Origin: Aquilonibacter sp963820185
GTDB taxonomy: Bacteria > Vulcanimicrobiota > Vulcanimicrobiia > Vulcanimicrobiales > Vulcanimicrobiaceae
Direction: 5' to 3'
Assembly (NCBI GenBank): GCA_963820185.1
Contig: CAWFYV010000004.1
Location: forward strand, 1-64,000
DNA length: 64,000 nt
Shown here: positions 9,058 to 19,456 of the stretch, one piece after another
How positions within the stretch are numbered: the first letter of the stretch is position 1
How the letters are laid out: each line of letters begins with the position of its first letter
Made by a program: the position numbers and the translations under genes
The notes under the pieces: generated by a model
What the model saw: the letters and a program-made list of their open reading frames with translations, nothing else
Databases searched by the model: none
What the model was told of the DNA's origin: nothing

Positions 9058-9756
9058 TCAGCCGTTACAAGCCGGCCCAAATGCACGATGCATCCAGTCA
9101 AGGGCCGCGGGGCACACAGCACCGCCAAGACTGTACTCGATCGTAACCCCATCGATGCTTCCCAACTGTTTTGTGACCTGAAGGATCACACCGGAACCAA
9201 CCGCGATCGCAAGCCGTGAGCCGCTTAGCCAAGTGATCGTTGGATTGGTCTTAGTGCGATCTGCCGTAGGAGTATACCGAAACACGAGATTTTCCGCAGC
9301 ATTAGGTATTTTTGCCTTATGCACAAACACAAACATGCCCACAATGCCGTCCCGGTCTCCCCTGCACTCGACGCGTCGTATAGTTGCAACTTGATCCGAA
9401 CTAGCATTCTGCGTCGACAACTCCGTCGCCAGACAGGGCGGCGTGCCGACATCACCGTCAATGCCGATACCGTTCCAGGTTATAGCTCTGAGGATCCAAA
9501 TCAAAGACCATGAGCACCAAAGGATCGCGACAGCGGCCAGCAAGTCCAAGAGCATCCTGCGATACCAGCGTTTCGGTGCAGCGTTCCACGCGAACACACG
9601 CTTCGCCACAAGATAAGTAAACAAGCCCCATAGGCCGGCCCAGATCGGAGCCCAGGTGAGAGCGCTCAGGCTGATTGCGGCGACACCTGCTAGCCACGCG
9701 ACCAGGAAAACAAGGGCGCCCCACCAGCGCCCTTGGCCGGATCTCACCACACGCAT
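9058..9756 (-). CDS. Membrane protein, putative immunity to Rhs2
   Basis: I start at ATG 9756 (MRVVRSGQGRWWGAL); a longer frame reaches back into Rhs2 but is Arg-rich and unlikely to be coding. GTG four codons upstream is an alternative. The 232-residue product has three hydrophobic segments in its first 100 residues (ALVFLVAWLAGVAAISLSAL, WAPIWAGLWGLFTYLVA, LLDLLAAVAILWCSWSLIWIL) and then a soluble extracytoplasmic domain with four cysteines. It begins 46 bp after the Rhs2 stop. A multi-pass protein behind an exported Rhs toxin suggests immunity at the membrane or in the periplasm. No family is recognised. Confidence 0.6.
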   Translation of the reverse strand: MRVVRSGQGRWWGALVFLVAWLAGVAAISLSALTWAPIWAGLWGLFTYLVAKRVFAWNAAPKRWYRRMLLDLLAAVAILWCSWSLIWILRAITWNGIGIDGDVGTPPCLATELSTQNASSDQVATIRRVECRGDRDGIVGMFVFVHKAKIPNAAENLVFRYTPTADRTKTNPTITWLSGSRLAIAVGSGVILQVTKQLGSIDGVTIEYSLGGAVCPAALDWMHRAFGPACNG

Positions 9757-9802
9757 TTTGATCAGCACTACTCTTCGTCGAACGTTCGCTTTCCTGAAAT
9801 GA

Positions 9803-12800
9803 CTAGCAACCCGGATGCCACTGCCGCCCCTGCGTCGCGAAGTACGCATCTGTATCGTACAGTGTAGTGTGCGAGCGCCCACCAGGCAGCTTGCCGTCTT
9901 TGAGATCCTCCATTTCTAAATATGACCAGATGAACGTGTCGATAGTGGCCGCTGAAAAGCCTGCCGATTTCGCATAGACACCTATCCCATAATTCGACGC
10001 GTCGCGATATTGCCCACCATACCAGAATTGATAGTTTAGTCTGCCGTACGTACTTTCCAGGCGGTAGAGCTCACCGGTAGCCCCTACGGGGTCTAATTCC
10101 GAGATGCTGTTCCCCGCACCGAGATCGGCGTTGAGCTGGTAGCTTAGACCCGGCGGAAGGGCTGGGGATGGACACGGACCTGCATTATGGGAGTGCACCA
10201 CAACAATGGTCTGCAAACCCTGACTGTTGCCAATTCTGGGCGCCCATACGTTCACGTACGGCGGAGTTAAAAGAATATCAATGAGACCCCCAGAGTCGGA
10301 TGAGCCAGAGGAGCAAGTCGAGGCGCCGTCGTCGGTTGATGCTAATATCGGACCACCGTTAAATGAAACGGAGGTACCACAAAATCCGCTCGGGTCCTGA
10401 ATCATCATGGGGTTCCCACCATTCCAAAGGTAGCTCTTCTGGCTTGCCGGATCGCCCACGGAGCCGGCAAAGCCATCCGGCGTGGTCCACTGACCGCTTA
10501 CCGCGTCATACGTGCGTACGCCTTGAATCGCGCTGAATCCGTCAACGATCCCGTCGGTGCGCGGCATGCCGAGAACCTTTCCCTGACCTACGCCAACCTG
10601 GAAGAAGAAATAGAGATTAAGGGGACCTCCAATCTGCTTCTGCGGATTCCAAAGAATGCTCGACTGAAAGTACATGGTGTGGCCGTTGCCGTTGGCAAAC
10701 GCACCGCCACTGCATTGATACGTCCCGGGGTAGGGAGCCAAGGTGAGCCATAGTTGAATCCCCGTCGCGTTGTGGCATCCCATCACCGAGCCGTCCGGGC
10801 CACGATCGTAGAATGTCAAACCCGTAAACGTTCGATCCAACGGAGTGATATCGCCACTCCCGCCAACTTTAATGTCGTCAACCTGACCGCTTGGATTTGT
10901 CGTAAATATCAATTGGTCGCCGTCCCAGTGCAGCGTGTCATAAGCGACCGACGACGCGCTCGGTACAGTCCTCGATGTGCTGATCGCCGAACCAATCTGC
11001 ACGGGATGACCGCCCGGCCCCCATTGATTGATCCCTAGTGCGCCGTTCTCCGTAGCCGGCGCTCCTATTGCCAACGACCCAAACTGCGTACTCGTTTGAA
11101 TTGTATGATTTTCTGCGTCATACGTTCGCGCGAGCAAAGCCCCCATCGTCAACATGCGCCCGGCAGAATCATAGGTGTTGCCACCTAAAACCACGCCGGC
11201 TTGTGTGTCCAACGACTGCGAGGTTCCCGAACCTACCGCGAGACTATTCGCCATGAGTGTTTGCGCGTTGGCCAGCTCGCCGCGGACCGTATAGTTGAAG
11301 GTTTGCGATGCGGTCCCGATCAGCTGGCCCTGTGGATCCCACGTCAACGACGTGAGTTGTGGTGCATTGCTCGCATTGCCTCCGCAAGATGAGCAGAAAG
11401 GAAAATTGATTTGGGTGAGACGCCCGTAACTATCGTATTGCCAGGATGACGGGGCTGATAATGCGCCCGGTCCAGCCTCACTCCGCTGGGTTGGTCGTCC
11501 TGCGGGCGAGTAAGTATACGCATCACTGGTTGTGCCGACATTTGCCTGCGCAGCGTCATTGATAGCCAAGGTCTGGATGCGACCATCAGGGCGATATGAG
11601 TAAGCAAAGAGTCCGGTCTGCGCGAGCGCGCTGGACGCAACGTCGAGCTGCTTCAAGGTTCCGTCCGCGTAGTATTCATGTGTGAACGTCCCAGGCGAGG
11701 TAACACCGCCGCCACTTACCTCCTGTTTTGTCGCCTCATGCCCGTTCGCATCATACGTGTACGTCTCGGTTCCAAACACTGTCGACGTGAGTGAGGCCGT
11801 GCGGCCGTCAGGGTCGTAGGTCGCCGAACGATCCGGCGAGGTGCTGTCACTGAAGTGTATCTGTGTCGTAGCATTGCGGGCGTCATAGTTGTACCACGAA
11901 CACTGTTGAGGCGAAGCGCTGTTGCAATCCTCAGTTAGTTCCCCGGCAAGGTCGCCACTAAAATAACTCGACGTGTCATACGCTAGCGTCTCCTGTACGA
12001 GCGACTCCGCGCTGCTTTGCGTTTGCGCGATCAGGCTATATCGCGCAGTCGGTCGGTCGAGAGTATCGAACGCATTGCCATGGATATCGAGAAACGTCGT
12101 GTTGGCGATGCTGCGCGGCGCAGGGCTACTCACTGGGAGTGGATTGGTCGGCGGTAGTAACTCCTGGGTCTTGAAGAGATTCCCATGCGCGCTGAAGCTC
12201 ACCATACCGTTGAACGCCGGGGTCGATCCACTGCTATTGTTTTGCGACAGATCGTACAAGTAGCGCGTCGTCCATGGATTGACGTAGAGGTCGTTCGTCG
12301 AGTCCGGCGCCTGCTGCACCTCCACAAGGCGGTCTTCGCCGTCGTACCAATAGTTCGTGGTATCCTGTATTGGCGACGACGTTGATGTCTTCATACGATA
12401 AACGGCGCTGCTTACCGCGTCGCCATCAGCGTCGTACGTAAAGGTACTACCCCAGCCATTCGCATGCTGATAGGGGGTCTCGGTCTTTGAAACGCTGCCG
12501 TCGGCATTATAGTAAGTATAGCTAATTGGATTCCCTGGATCTGGGTCAATGGTTGTCAGCAGGCGGTGTAGCGTGTCGTAGGTCATCAGCCATGTGCCAT
12601 TGCCGTTACTGGCGCTTGTGACGTTGCCGAAAGGGTCATACGTATAGGTGGTCGTGGGAGTCCGCGTCGTTCCGTCAACCTGCGTGTAGCCAGCGCCCGT
12701 GATCTGCGTCGGCAAGCCATAGTTATCGGAGACCGGCCCATTGGCGTACGAGACAGTCGTTTCGTAGCCAGAGCCCAAATATGCGTTAACGATAACTCCG

Positions 12801-15022
12801 TAGGGTTCGTTCGAGTCGACGTAGTCGTACGTGTAGTGTGGCCGACCCGCAATCACACCACAGAGGGTATCGCCGGTTGTATAGGGTTGCCCCGGGGTTC
12901 CGATCCAGTCGCCCCCGCCCGCGTGGGTTTGAATCGGATCGCAATACACGGTGAGATTGTTGAACTGGTCGTACGAGTAGAGGGCCGTGGGGCGAAAGGT
13001 TCCCATGCTCGTCGCAATCTGCGGCTGTGCCATAGCGATCATGTTGCCGTTGGTGTCGTAGGCGTAATCCATTTCATACGGATTCGGTTCGGCGAGGCCC
13101 GCGCCGCGCGGATCGACTGTCGCCGTGAGATCGTTGCCTGCGTCCCACGCCGCGGTGGATGTAAGCCACCCAGAGCCCGTCCAGCCTTGCGCTAGGGTTA
13201 TGCGACCCGAGGCATCGTAGTTCCAGTTCGCGGCGTGCCCGTCAGTGTCTGTGTATGACATCGTGCCGGAGTTGCCAAATGTATAATTCGTGTTGCTAAA
13301 CGACTCGTTCCTAAAGACCGTTGCGTTGTTCGTGTTGTTGGGCATACCGGGTTGTATGAGCGTACCTGTCGAATCGTTCGGCATAAAGTTCGCATACCCG
13401 ATATACTGCGCTTGTTGCAATGCGGCATTCGAACCGGGCACATAAGCGAACACTACGTATGCGCCGCCGCTACCGTTCGCGCTCGGGCCGCCCCACGTCA
13501 TCGTCCAACGTGGACTATCGACCCAATAGAGAAGGTGTCCCCCCGCAACGGTGCCATACCGGTGATGCAGATGTGTCGTGTCGCCGCAGACGGCCACGGA
13601 ATCTGGCGACCCGTCAACGGCGCCGTTCCCGGGCTTGCAGACATCGCTGATGTTGCCGTTGCTATCGTAGGAATAGCGCACCTGCTGCCCATCGGGCCGC
13701 GCCACGGATTGGAGTTCCGTGTAGTTTCCGTACTTCGCAAAGGCGAGTGTCAGCGTCTGACCATCCGAATGCGTCGCAACGATCTGCGTGACGTTCTGTG
13801 CACTGCTCGAGTCGCTGTTCGACCATGAGTAAGTGAACGTGATTACGTTCTGATGGTTGCGCCCGTAGATCTGGTAGAGGCGCCCCATGTAGCCGGCGTA
13901 GCTAGGTGAGCCGCCCGGGCAAACAGTAGCGGGTGACCAGAAATAATAGATCGTGCCACTTTTCTTTGTCCACAAATACCCACAGCCACCGTCCGATGCT
14001 AGCGTCGTCCCCTGCATGCCTGGCGGAGGAGTCCAAGCCCCAGCACCGTTAGAGGTGTAGTCGTAGCGCGCTCCGTCGATGTCGTAGACGCTCAACGTGT
14101 TCGTGGCTGCGTTATACCCCATATGCGCGTCGAACGTGTTGGTCCAACCGTTCCCAAACAGGCTCGGCGTTGAGCCGTCAGTCCCCGCCGCATCGTGCTG
14201 CGATGCCGAGTTGTACGTGCGTCGGAATGCAAGATCGATACCGCGCTCGGGAATATCTACATCATCTTCCTGCTCGATCAGGTTGCCCGTTGCGACGTTG
14301 ACCATCCATCTACCAACTCCCGCGATCGCGCCTTCTTCGTACGTCCACCAACGACTGATGCCCGTGGTTGCCGGTGACAGCGGCGGAGCAGTTGGCGTCG
14401 GCGTAGGGGCGGGCGTCGGTGTCACCGGAATTGGCGTTGGCGTGGGCACCGGCGTTGGTGTCGGTGTCGGCACCGGCGTTGGCGTTGGCGTCGGCACCGG
14501 TGTTGGCGTTGGCGTCGGCACGGGGGTCGGTGTTGGGGTGGGCCTGGGCGATGGCGATGGCGTTAGGCCTGGGCAGCCCACAAGCAATCGCCCTCGGACA
14601 ACCGTTTGCGGGCAGATCATCGGCTTGACGCCGCCGCTCAACGCCGCAACAGCAATTGGCCCCGACTTCTTCATTGCGAGCGGATCGCGCGGCACCGACT
14701 GCAGATTCGAAATTTCACGTAGCATGGTTGGCATGCGTCCCGGCGAGCCATGCAGCGCGCGGGCTGCCACATGATGATCGATCCGCGTTTGTTCGGATCG
14801 AACCAGGGCTTGCCGCGAAATGCGGTCGAAGGCCGGGGCAGGCGCATGCATCGCTTCGTAGCGTGACGCCTGACCGGTGATCAGTGCGAACACCAACGTG
14901 TTCTCGATCGCTGCGAGCAGCGGTTGCACGTTGGGGCCATGCATTTGACCCGGCACTGCCGCCGAAGCAGTCGTTTGCAACGAGAACACTACGGTGAGGG
15001 CTAAAGCGATCATCCGACGCAT
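9803..15022 (-). CDS. Rhs2, Sec-exported YD-repeat protein with Pro-Thr repeat linker
   Basis: 1739 residues from ATG 15022, chosen by the same AGAGGAAG and signal peptide (MRRMIALALTVVFSLQTTASA) as Rhs1. Residues 160-235 are a (Pro-Thr)n linker after CPQTVVRGRLLVGCPGLTPS, absent from Rhs1. A DUF6531-like domain follows (SRWWTYEEGAIAGVGRWMVN...DIPERGIDLAFRRTYNS), then YD repeats, then the terminal AIQGVRTYDAVSGQWTTPD...NPMMIQDPSGF. The unique C-terminal 190 residues contain LTPPYVNVWAPRIG and a domain with YGRLNYQFWYGG...ASNYGIGVYAKSAGFS. That latter pattern faintly recalls polymorphic toxin type 44; an HMM search is needed. Its presumed immunity gene follows at 9756. Confidence 0.85.
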   Translation of the reverse strand: MRRMIALALTVVFSLQTTASAAVPGQMHGPNVQPLLAAIENTLVFALITGQASRYEAMHAPAPAFDRISRQALVRSEQTRIDHHVAARALHGSPGRMPTMLREISNLQSVPRDPLAMKKSGPIAVAALSGGVKPMICPQTVVRGRLLVGCPGLTPSPSPRPTPTPTPVPTPTPTPVPTPTPTPVPTPTPTPVPTPTPIPVTPTPAPTPTPTAPPLSPATTGISRWWTYEEGAIAGVGRWMVNVATGNLIEQEDDVDIPERGIDLAFRRTYNSASQHDAAGTDGSTPSLFGNGWTNTFDAHMGYNAATNTLSVYDIDGARYDYTSNGAGAWTPPPGMQGTTLASDGGCGYLWTKKSGTIYYFWSPATVCPGGSPSYAGYMGRLYQIYGRNHQNVITFTYSWSNSDSSSAQNVTQIVATHSDGQTLTLAFAKYGNYTELQSVARPDGQQVRYSYDSNGNISDVCKPGNGAVDGSPDSVAVCGDTTHLHHRYGTVAGGHLLYWVDSPRWTMTWGGPSANGSGGAYVVFAYVPGSNAALQQAQYIGYANFMPNDSTGTLIQPGMPNNTNNATVFRNESFSNTNYTFGNSGTMSYTDTDGHAANWNYDASGRITLAQGWTGSGWLTSTAAWDAGNDLTATVDPRGAGLAEPNPYEMDYAYDTNGNMIAMAQPQIATSMGTFRPTALYSYDQFNNLTVYCDPIQTHAGGGDWIGTPGQPYTTGDTLCGVIAGRPHYTYDYVDSNEPYGVIVNAYLGSGYETTVSYANGPVSDNYGLPTQITGAGYTQVDGTTRTPTTTYTYDPFGNVTSASNGNGTWLMTYDTLHRLLTTIDPDPGNPISYTYYNADGSVSKTETPYQHANGWGSTFTYDADGDAVSSAVYRMKTSTSSPIQDTTNYWYDGEDRLVEVQQAPDSTNDLYVNPWTTRYLYDLSQNNSSGSTPAFNGMVSFSAHGNLFKTQELLPPTNPLPVSSPAPRSIANTTFLDIHGNAFDTLDRPTARYSLIAQTQSSAESLVQETLAYDTSSYFSGDLAGELTEDCNSASPQQCSWYNYDARNATTQIHFSDSTSPDRSATYDPDGRTASLTSTVFGTETYTYDANGHEATKQEVSGGGVTSPGTFTHEYYADGTLKQLDVASSALAQTGLFAYSYRPDGRIQTLAINDAAQANVGTTSDAYTYSPAGRPTQRSEAGPGALSAPSSWQYDSYGRLTQINFPFCSSCGGNASNAPQLTSLTWDPQGQLIGTASQTFNYTVRGELANAQTLMANSLAVGSGTSQSLDTQAGVVLGGNTYDSAGRMLTMGALLARTYDAENHTIQTSTQFGSLAIGAPATENGALGINQWGPGGHPVQIGSAISTSRTVPSASSVAYDTLHWDGDQLIFTTNPSGQVDDIKVGGSGDITPLDRTFTGLTFYDRGPDGSVMGCHNATGIQLWLTLAPYPGTYQCSGGAFANGNGHTMYFQSSILWNPQKQIGGPLNLYFFFQVGVGQGKVLGMPRTDGIVDGFSAIQGVRTYDAVSGQWTTPDGFAGSVGDPASQKSYLWNGGNPMMIQDPSGFCGTSVSFNGGPILASTDDGASTCSSGSSDSGGLIDILLTPPYVNVWAPRIGNSQGLQTIVVVHSHNAGPCPSPALPPGLSYQLNADLGAGNSISELDPVGATGELYRLESTYGRLNYQFWYGGQYRDASNYGIGVYAKSAGFSAATIDTFIWSYLEMEDLKDGKLPGGRSHTTLYDTDAYFATQGRQWHPGC
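14395..14560 (-). repeat. Short tandem repeats encoding the Pro-Thr linker of Rhs2
   Basis: The coding strand is built of repeats of CCAACGCCAACGCCGGTGCCGA type, giving PTPTPTPVPT units of ten residues repeated about three and a half times, then divergent copies. On the other strand the repeat produces a spurious Gly-Val-rich open frame. The equivalent tract in Rhs3 (20055-20210) is riddled with single-base insertions. Confidence 0.8.
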
Positions 15023-15134
15023 ATGAAGCTTCCTCTGCGAGCAGAATGGCATATTGCCAATCATTCTCGCACGAAGCTATATGCGTGTTACAGATTCAAA
15101 TTTAACTATCTTTTCTGTAGTTAGAACTAACTAC
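15023..15134 (-). promoter_or_regulatory. Rhs leader block, copy C (Rhs2 promoter region)
   Basis: This block has the perfect form of the palindrome, GTAGTTAG-N2-CTAACTAC, at 15117-15134, followed by GATAGTTAAATTTGAATCTG and the conserved TAGCTTCGTGCGAGAATGATTGG. The palindrome overlaps the stop codon of the LuxR-type regulator (15131-15133). The regulator gene therefore abuts the proposed operator of Rhs2. Confidence 0.65.
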
Positions 15135-16634
15135 ACGAACAGTCCGGACGAACGCGCAATGGCTACAACTTGCGATCGCGAACGCGCGCCGAAGCGCTGG
15201 CGTACCGCCGCAACGTGATTGCGCGCGGTGTTGATCGTGATCTCCATTGCGCCGGCGATCTCCGCGTCGGACATTCCCTCGCAGACGAGCTTGAATGCGC
15301 GACGCTGCGTCGAGGTGAGCGCGGCGAGACGTGGATCGGACGATCCGCTCTCGCGACGCCGAATCTCGTCTGCAAACGCACAATCCGGAAAATCGGCGAT
15401 CGCCTCCGCGGCGACTCTTAGCCAGGTGCGATCGCCGGTGAGGCTATGCAGGCGCAGCGCCGAGGCCGCAGCGCGCCAGCTGTAACCTGATTCTCTGAAC
15501 ATCGAGAACGAGCGTTCAAGGAGTGCCCTCGCTTCGCGCTTGCGCCCCGATGCAATGAGCGCCACCGCACGTGCGTGCGATTCCATCGCTCCCAAACGAT
15601 GGTCGTGGGCGATGGAAAATCCACTCGAGATGGGCGTGCTGATAGCGTCGTAGCAATCCAGCAACGCGAGAGACGCAGCCACGTCATGCTCCGCAGTCAA
15701 CTCGATGAGGCTGAGAAGGCCGACGCGTTCTTCATTGCTGGATTCCCACGAAATCGAGAGCGCATTTTCGCGTCGCGTGCTCGAGTAGCGCATCGGCCGC
15801 CTCGTTCGATCCGGCGATCCGCACGAGGTACGCGAGCTCACCATAGATTGTCGCGCGCCACTGCAGCGTGGGCGCCGAGTCGACGAGCGTGTGCATGATC
15901 CGCTGCGCCTTGCGATGGGAACCGCGCAACGCGTAGGCCCACGCGATCGAGCGCTGCGTCAGGAATTTCTGCTCGGCGAGGTCCGGCGTCCACGCTATCC
16001 GCTCCGCGAGGCGCACGGCGAACTCGAATGTCTTGGCCGAAAACACCTCGCGCGCCAGGTCCGCCAGCGTCTGCGCGGCGTTTGCAAGGAGCGCCACTTC
16101 CATCGCCGCCGGCGTCTCCTCGATGAAGCGAACCATGCGCTCGAGCGCACGCGCCTGTTCGATATAGTGACGCTGCAGGGATGCGGCCAAACTGAGAAGA
16201 TACTGCTGCCACGCGATGAATCGCGGGGCAATTTGCGCGTTCATCGCAAGAAGTATGCTCCGCATTTCTGCGGCGTCGCCGCGATAGAAGGCCACCGATG
16301 CGCGGGCAATCGCGATCTCTGCGCGCCCGGACTCGCTCACGTTTCGCAGCGAACGCGCCAGGCCGTCGAGCTTCGCGACCTCGGCCCACTCCATGAGCGC
16401 GGCGTTACAGTGCAGTCGAAGCGCAAGGCCGGTAGCCTGCGCGTCGCCGGAATCTTCGCTCGCCTCAAGCTCGTCTAAGGCCTCGCGGAAATGGCGCAGG
16501 CGCATGTGCGAGCGGGCGCGCAGCAGCGCCTGGGCGACATCGCCTTCGCTCGCCAAAAGACACTCGGTAAAGTGCCCTTTGGCGTATAGTTCGTCCACTA
16601 CCGTGGACTCAGGTAGAAGCGCTGGTCCCGACAA
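15131..16634 (-). pseudogene. LuxR-type HTH regulator with helical-repeat N-terminus, frameshifted
   Basis: Two overlapping frames (16634-15732 and 15844-15131) read as one protein of about 500 residues when one base is supplied near 15770 (EHATR then ENALSISWESSNEE). The start is TTG 16634 with AAGGAG seven bases upstream. The first 400 residues are Ala/Leu-rich helical repeats of TPR or MalT type (ALLRARSHMRLRHFREALDELEA). The last 60 are a LuxR-family HTH: LTSTQRRAFKLVCEGMSDAEIAGAMEITINTARNHVAAVRQRFGARSR. No receiver domain is seen. It lies directly upstream of Rhs2 on the same strand and is the natural candidate regulator for the shared Rhs operator. The break may be real or a sequencing error. 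Confidence 0.75.
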
Positions 16635-16869
16635 CGCATAGCTCCTTCGGCGATAACCACGTGTGCCAATGCAAACGTGCGCTCCCCATTCGCCTGTGAC
16701 TTTCGAACTCTTTTAGTCCTTTTGCACTAGGTACCCAGTGGAACCATCGGGAGGCCACCCGGGGTATCCTTGACCGGTTCCGTGACGGGGGGAACCTCGG
16801 GGACGTCTCCAGCTGTGTACAACAATTCCATCCACCATTCTTGACTATGCGTGTACGCAGACGCCTAGT

Positions 16870-16907
16870 AGAAATTCACTAAGCGCGCACACCTTGTAGT
16901 GATTTCT
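16870..16907. promoter_or_regulatory. Inverted repeat between the LuxR-type gene and the secretin gene
   Basis: AGAAATTCACTA at 16870-16881 is repeated inverted as TAGTGATTTCT at 16897-16907 with a one-base bulge. The 400-bp region 16635-17041 separates divergent genes and holds no gene. It also contains a GGTTCC...GGAACC hairpin near 16776-16797 and a possible -35 hexamer TTGACC at 16979. It presumably holds both promoters. Confidence 0.35.
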
Positions 16908-17041
16908 CGCTACGTGCGCTGATTTTGCGACGCGCAATTCGTCACATAATCTCGAAGAAAATCATAAAGATCAAGGGGTTGACCGCGCATGTTATCAGCG
17001 TGCATGATTCACGCTAAGATGTGCGCTGCGCACATTCATCG

Positions 17042-19445
17042 ATGATGGTTTCTCGGTTACTCTTCTTCCGCTGCGCACTGGTTGCGCTCTTGATCATCGC
17101 TTCGCTCGTGGGTATGGCGCCCGCCGGCGCAGCCGGAACGCGCCCCACGCCGACACCCTCGCCTTCGCCAATTCCTGCGGTCATTCAAGTGCAAGTTATG
17201 CACGTCGATCAGGCGGCGGCAATAATCCATCAACTCTTCCCGCACGTGAGCGTTCGCACCGATCCATCGGCTAACGCCGTGGTCGTCGTGGGTCCGCCCG
17301 GCGAAGTCGAGCAAATACGCACGGTCGTCCAAGGTCTCGACGTGCGCAATCCCAATCAGCCGGCGCTCGAAGTCGTGCAACTTCACACCATCAAACCCGA
17401 CGCGCTCGTCCACAAAGTCGCGCCGCTTTTTCCTAACGCCTCGATCACCGTTGCGTCGAAAAACAGTGTGTTGCTCAAAGCCAAGCCGCTCGACTCGACA
17501 CAGATCAAGGCATTGATTACGAGCCTCGATGCGGCACCGATGGTGTCGCCCTCGCCCCCGCCCGATCCGGTCGAAACCGTCGATGTCAAGCAGGCGAAGC
17601 CCAGCGCGCTGGCGCGCGCCGTCGAGCGCAACGTCCCGCACGTGCGCATCAGCGTCAGCGGGTCGTCACTGCTCATCACCGGCGATCCGCAGTCCGTGAC
17701 CGCAGCGAAGGGCCTCGTCGCCCAACTCGACGTGCCGCCGGTCGGCGCGAGCCGTCACGCAGGTCTATCACCTCAAGACTGTCGACGCCGCCTCCGTCGC
17801 GAATCTTATTCAGAAAACCTATCCCGACGCGACGGTCGTCACCGACACCGATCTCAATGCGATCTCGGTGCGAGGCTCCACGGCCGAACAGCAGCGGATC
17901 GGCGAGGCGATCGATCAACTCGACGGCAAGCAAAACGGTGCTCCCGGGGCACCCGGTGGCTACGGTGCGCCGGGCGGTGCTGCAATGAGCGACGGCAACA
18001 TCGCCGTCGTGCAAATCAAGTCGGCGATTCCCGGCAGTGGCGGCGCGCCATCGAACACGGCACAAGATATTGCCACGGCCGTCACGCAAGCACTCGGACA
18101 ACTCGCCTCGGGGCTACACGTCACCGTGATGCCGAACACGCCGGAACTCATTTTGACGGGAGACCCGAGCAGCATTCGATTGGCAAAGGAACTCATCGCC
18201 AAACTCGACGTCACGCCGCCGCTGGTCGAACTCGACACGGAAGTCCTCGAAATCGATGGAAGTCTCGCCAAGAATATCGGACTCCAACTGCCGCAAGCAG
18301 TGCTCAGTACGACATTCGAGGAGATCCAACCGACGCCCGATCCCTTCGGCAATCCCGGCAAGCTCGGAAAGATTGCGCCGATTACGCGCACGCCATTGCA
18401 GCTCACGGCGCAGCTCAACTTACTCGTGCAACACGGCGATGGCCGCGTGCTCGCCGATCCGCGCATCGTTACGCTCTCCGGTCACAACGCGACCTTTCAA
18501 GCCGGCGACACGCTCTCGATCCTCACGACCAGCGGCGGCGGTGTCGGCACGACGGTGACGACGCAGCTGCAGTCGTTCAACACCGGCGTCACGCTCGATA
18601 TTACGCCACTCGTGACGGCCGACGGCAACATCATGGTCACCGTGCATCCCACCGTCAATAGCCTCTCGGGCGATCCCAATGGCGTGCCGGAGATTTCGAC
18701 GCGTAACACGCAGACGACGGTCTCCTTGCACGATAATCAGACGCTGATTATCGGCGGGCTCATTCAAGAGGTGGACACACGGACGATCAGCAGTTTACCC
18801 ATACTCGGAAACATTCCGATCATCGGCGGCCTCTTCAAGAACAACAATACCAACAACACCAGCAACGAGCTGGTGATCATCGTGACGCCGCACATCATCC
18901 ACGATGGTGAGCCGACGCCGCCGCCAGGTTCGACGATGGGCATCCCGACCGCGCGACCGTTGCCCACGATACCACCCGACCTCGCGTTCCCGACACCGCA
19001 CGCGACGGGCTCAGCCTCGCCGCTCCAGGGGCCCCCGGCGGTCCTCAATACGCCGCCTGTAACACCGACGCCGCTGGCGCAGGCGACGCCGTACGCTTTT
19101 GCCGCCTCGAACGTGTTCGAATACGGGCAAGCGCCGCAGAACAACTTCGCGCAACCGCAGGACCCGCCGCAGATCTTCTACGCGCGCCTTTCACCGACCG
19201 TGATGGACGCGGCAACGACCGTGATCGTCGACGCAATCACGACCAGCAACGTTACGCGCGTGCAAATCGGGACGTCGACCTCGGCGCTTTCGCTCGTACA
19301 GGTTGCTCCCGGGAAGTGGCAAGGTACCTTTGAAGCGGGGCGATTCGGTCTGGGCCCGGCGCAGCCGATCCAGCAGCTTACCTTATACGCCTACCGCAAC
19401 GACGGCGGCTCGACCAACATCCAAATCCCAGTGAGCACGCACTGA
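17042..19445 (+). pseudogene. Secretin (GspD/PilQ family), frameshifted
   Basis: One frameshift near 17745 splits an 800-residue secretin; removing one base joins LVAQLDVPPVG to VTQVYHLKTVDAASVANLIQ. I place the start at ATG 17042 before a signal peptide (MMVSRLLFFRCALVALLIIASLVGMAPAGA). Four or five N-domain repeats follow (VQVMHVDQAAAIIHQLFPHV, VVQLHTIKPDALVHKVAPLF and similar). The secretin channel domain contains DTEVLEIDGSLAKNIGLQLP, LADPRIVTLSGHNATFQAGD, TGVTLDITPLV, LHDNQTLIIGGLIQE and SSLPILGNIPIIGGLFKN. A Pro-rich tail and a small C-terminal beta domain end the protein. Secretins form outer-membrane gates for type II/III secretion or type IV pili. No other secretion gene is nearby; its stop is 12 bp before the Rhs3 operator. 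Confidence 0.85.
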
Positions 19446-19456
19446 CGCTGTTCGCA

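Noticed and set aside
14390..14560. CRISPR-like repeat array
   Set aside because: The repeats are short, contiguous and coding, with no spacers; no CRISPR array or cas gene is in the window.
14097..14774. Gly-Val-rich open frame on the plus strand
   Set aside because: It is the antisense of the Pro-Thr repeat in Rhs2 and has no start signal or plausible composition.
16635..17041. Hidden small gene between regulator and secretin
   Set aside because: No frame shows coding bias; only inverted repeats and promoter-like hexamers are visible.
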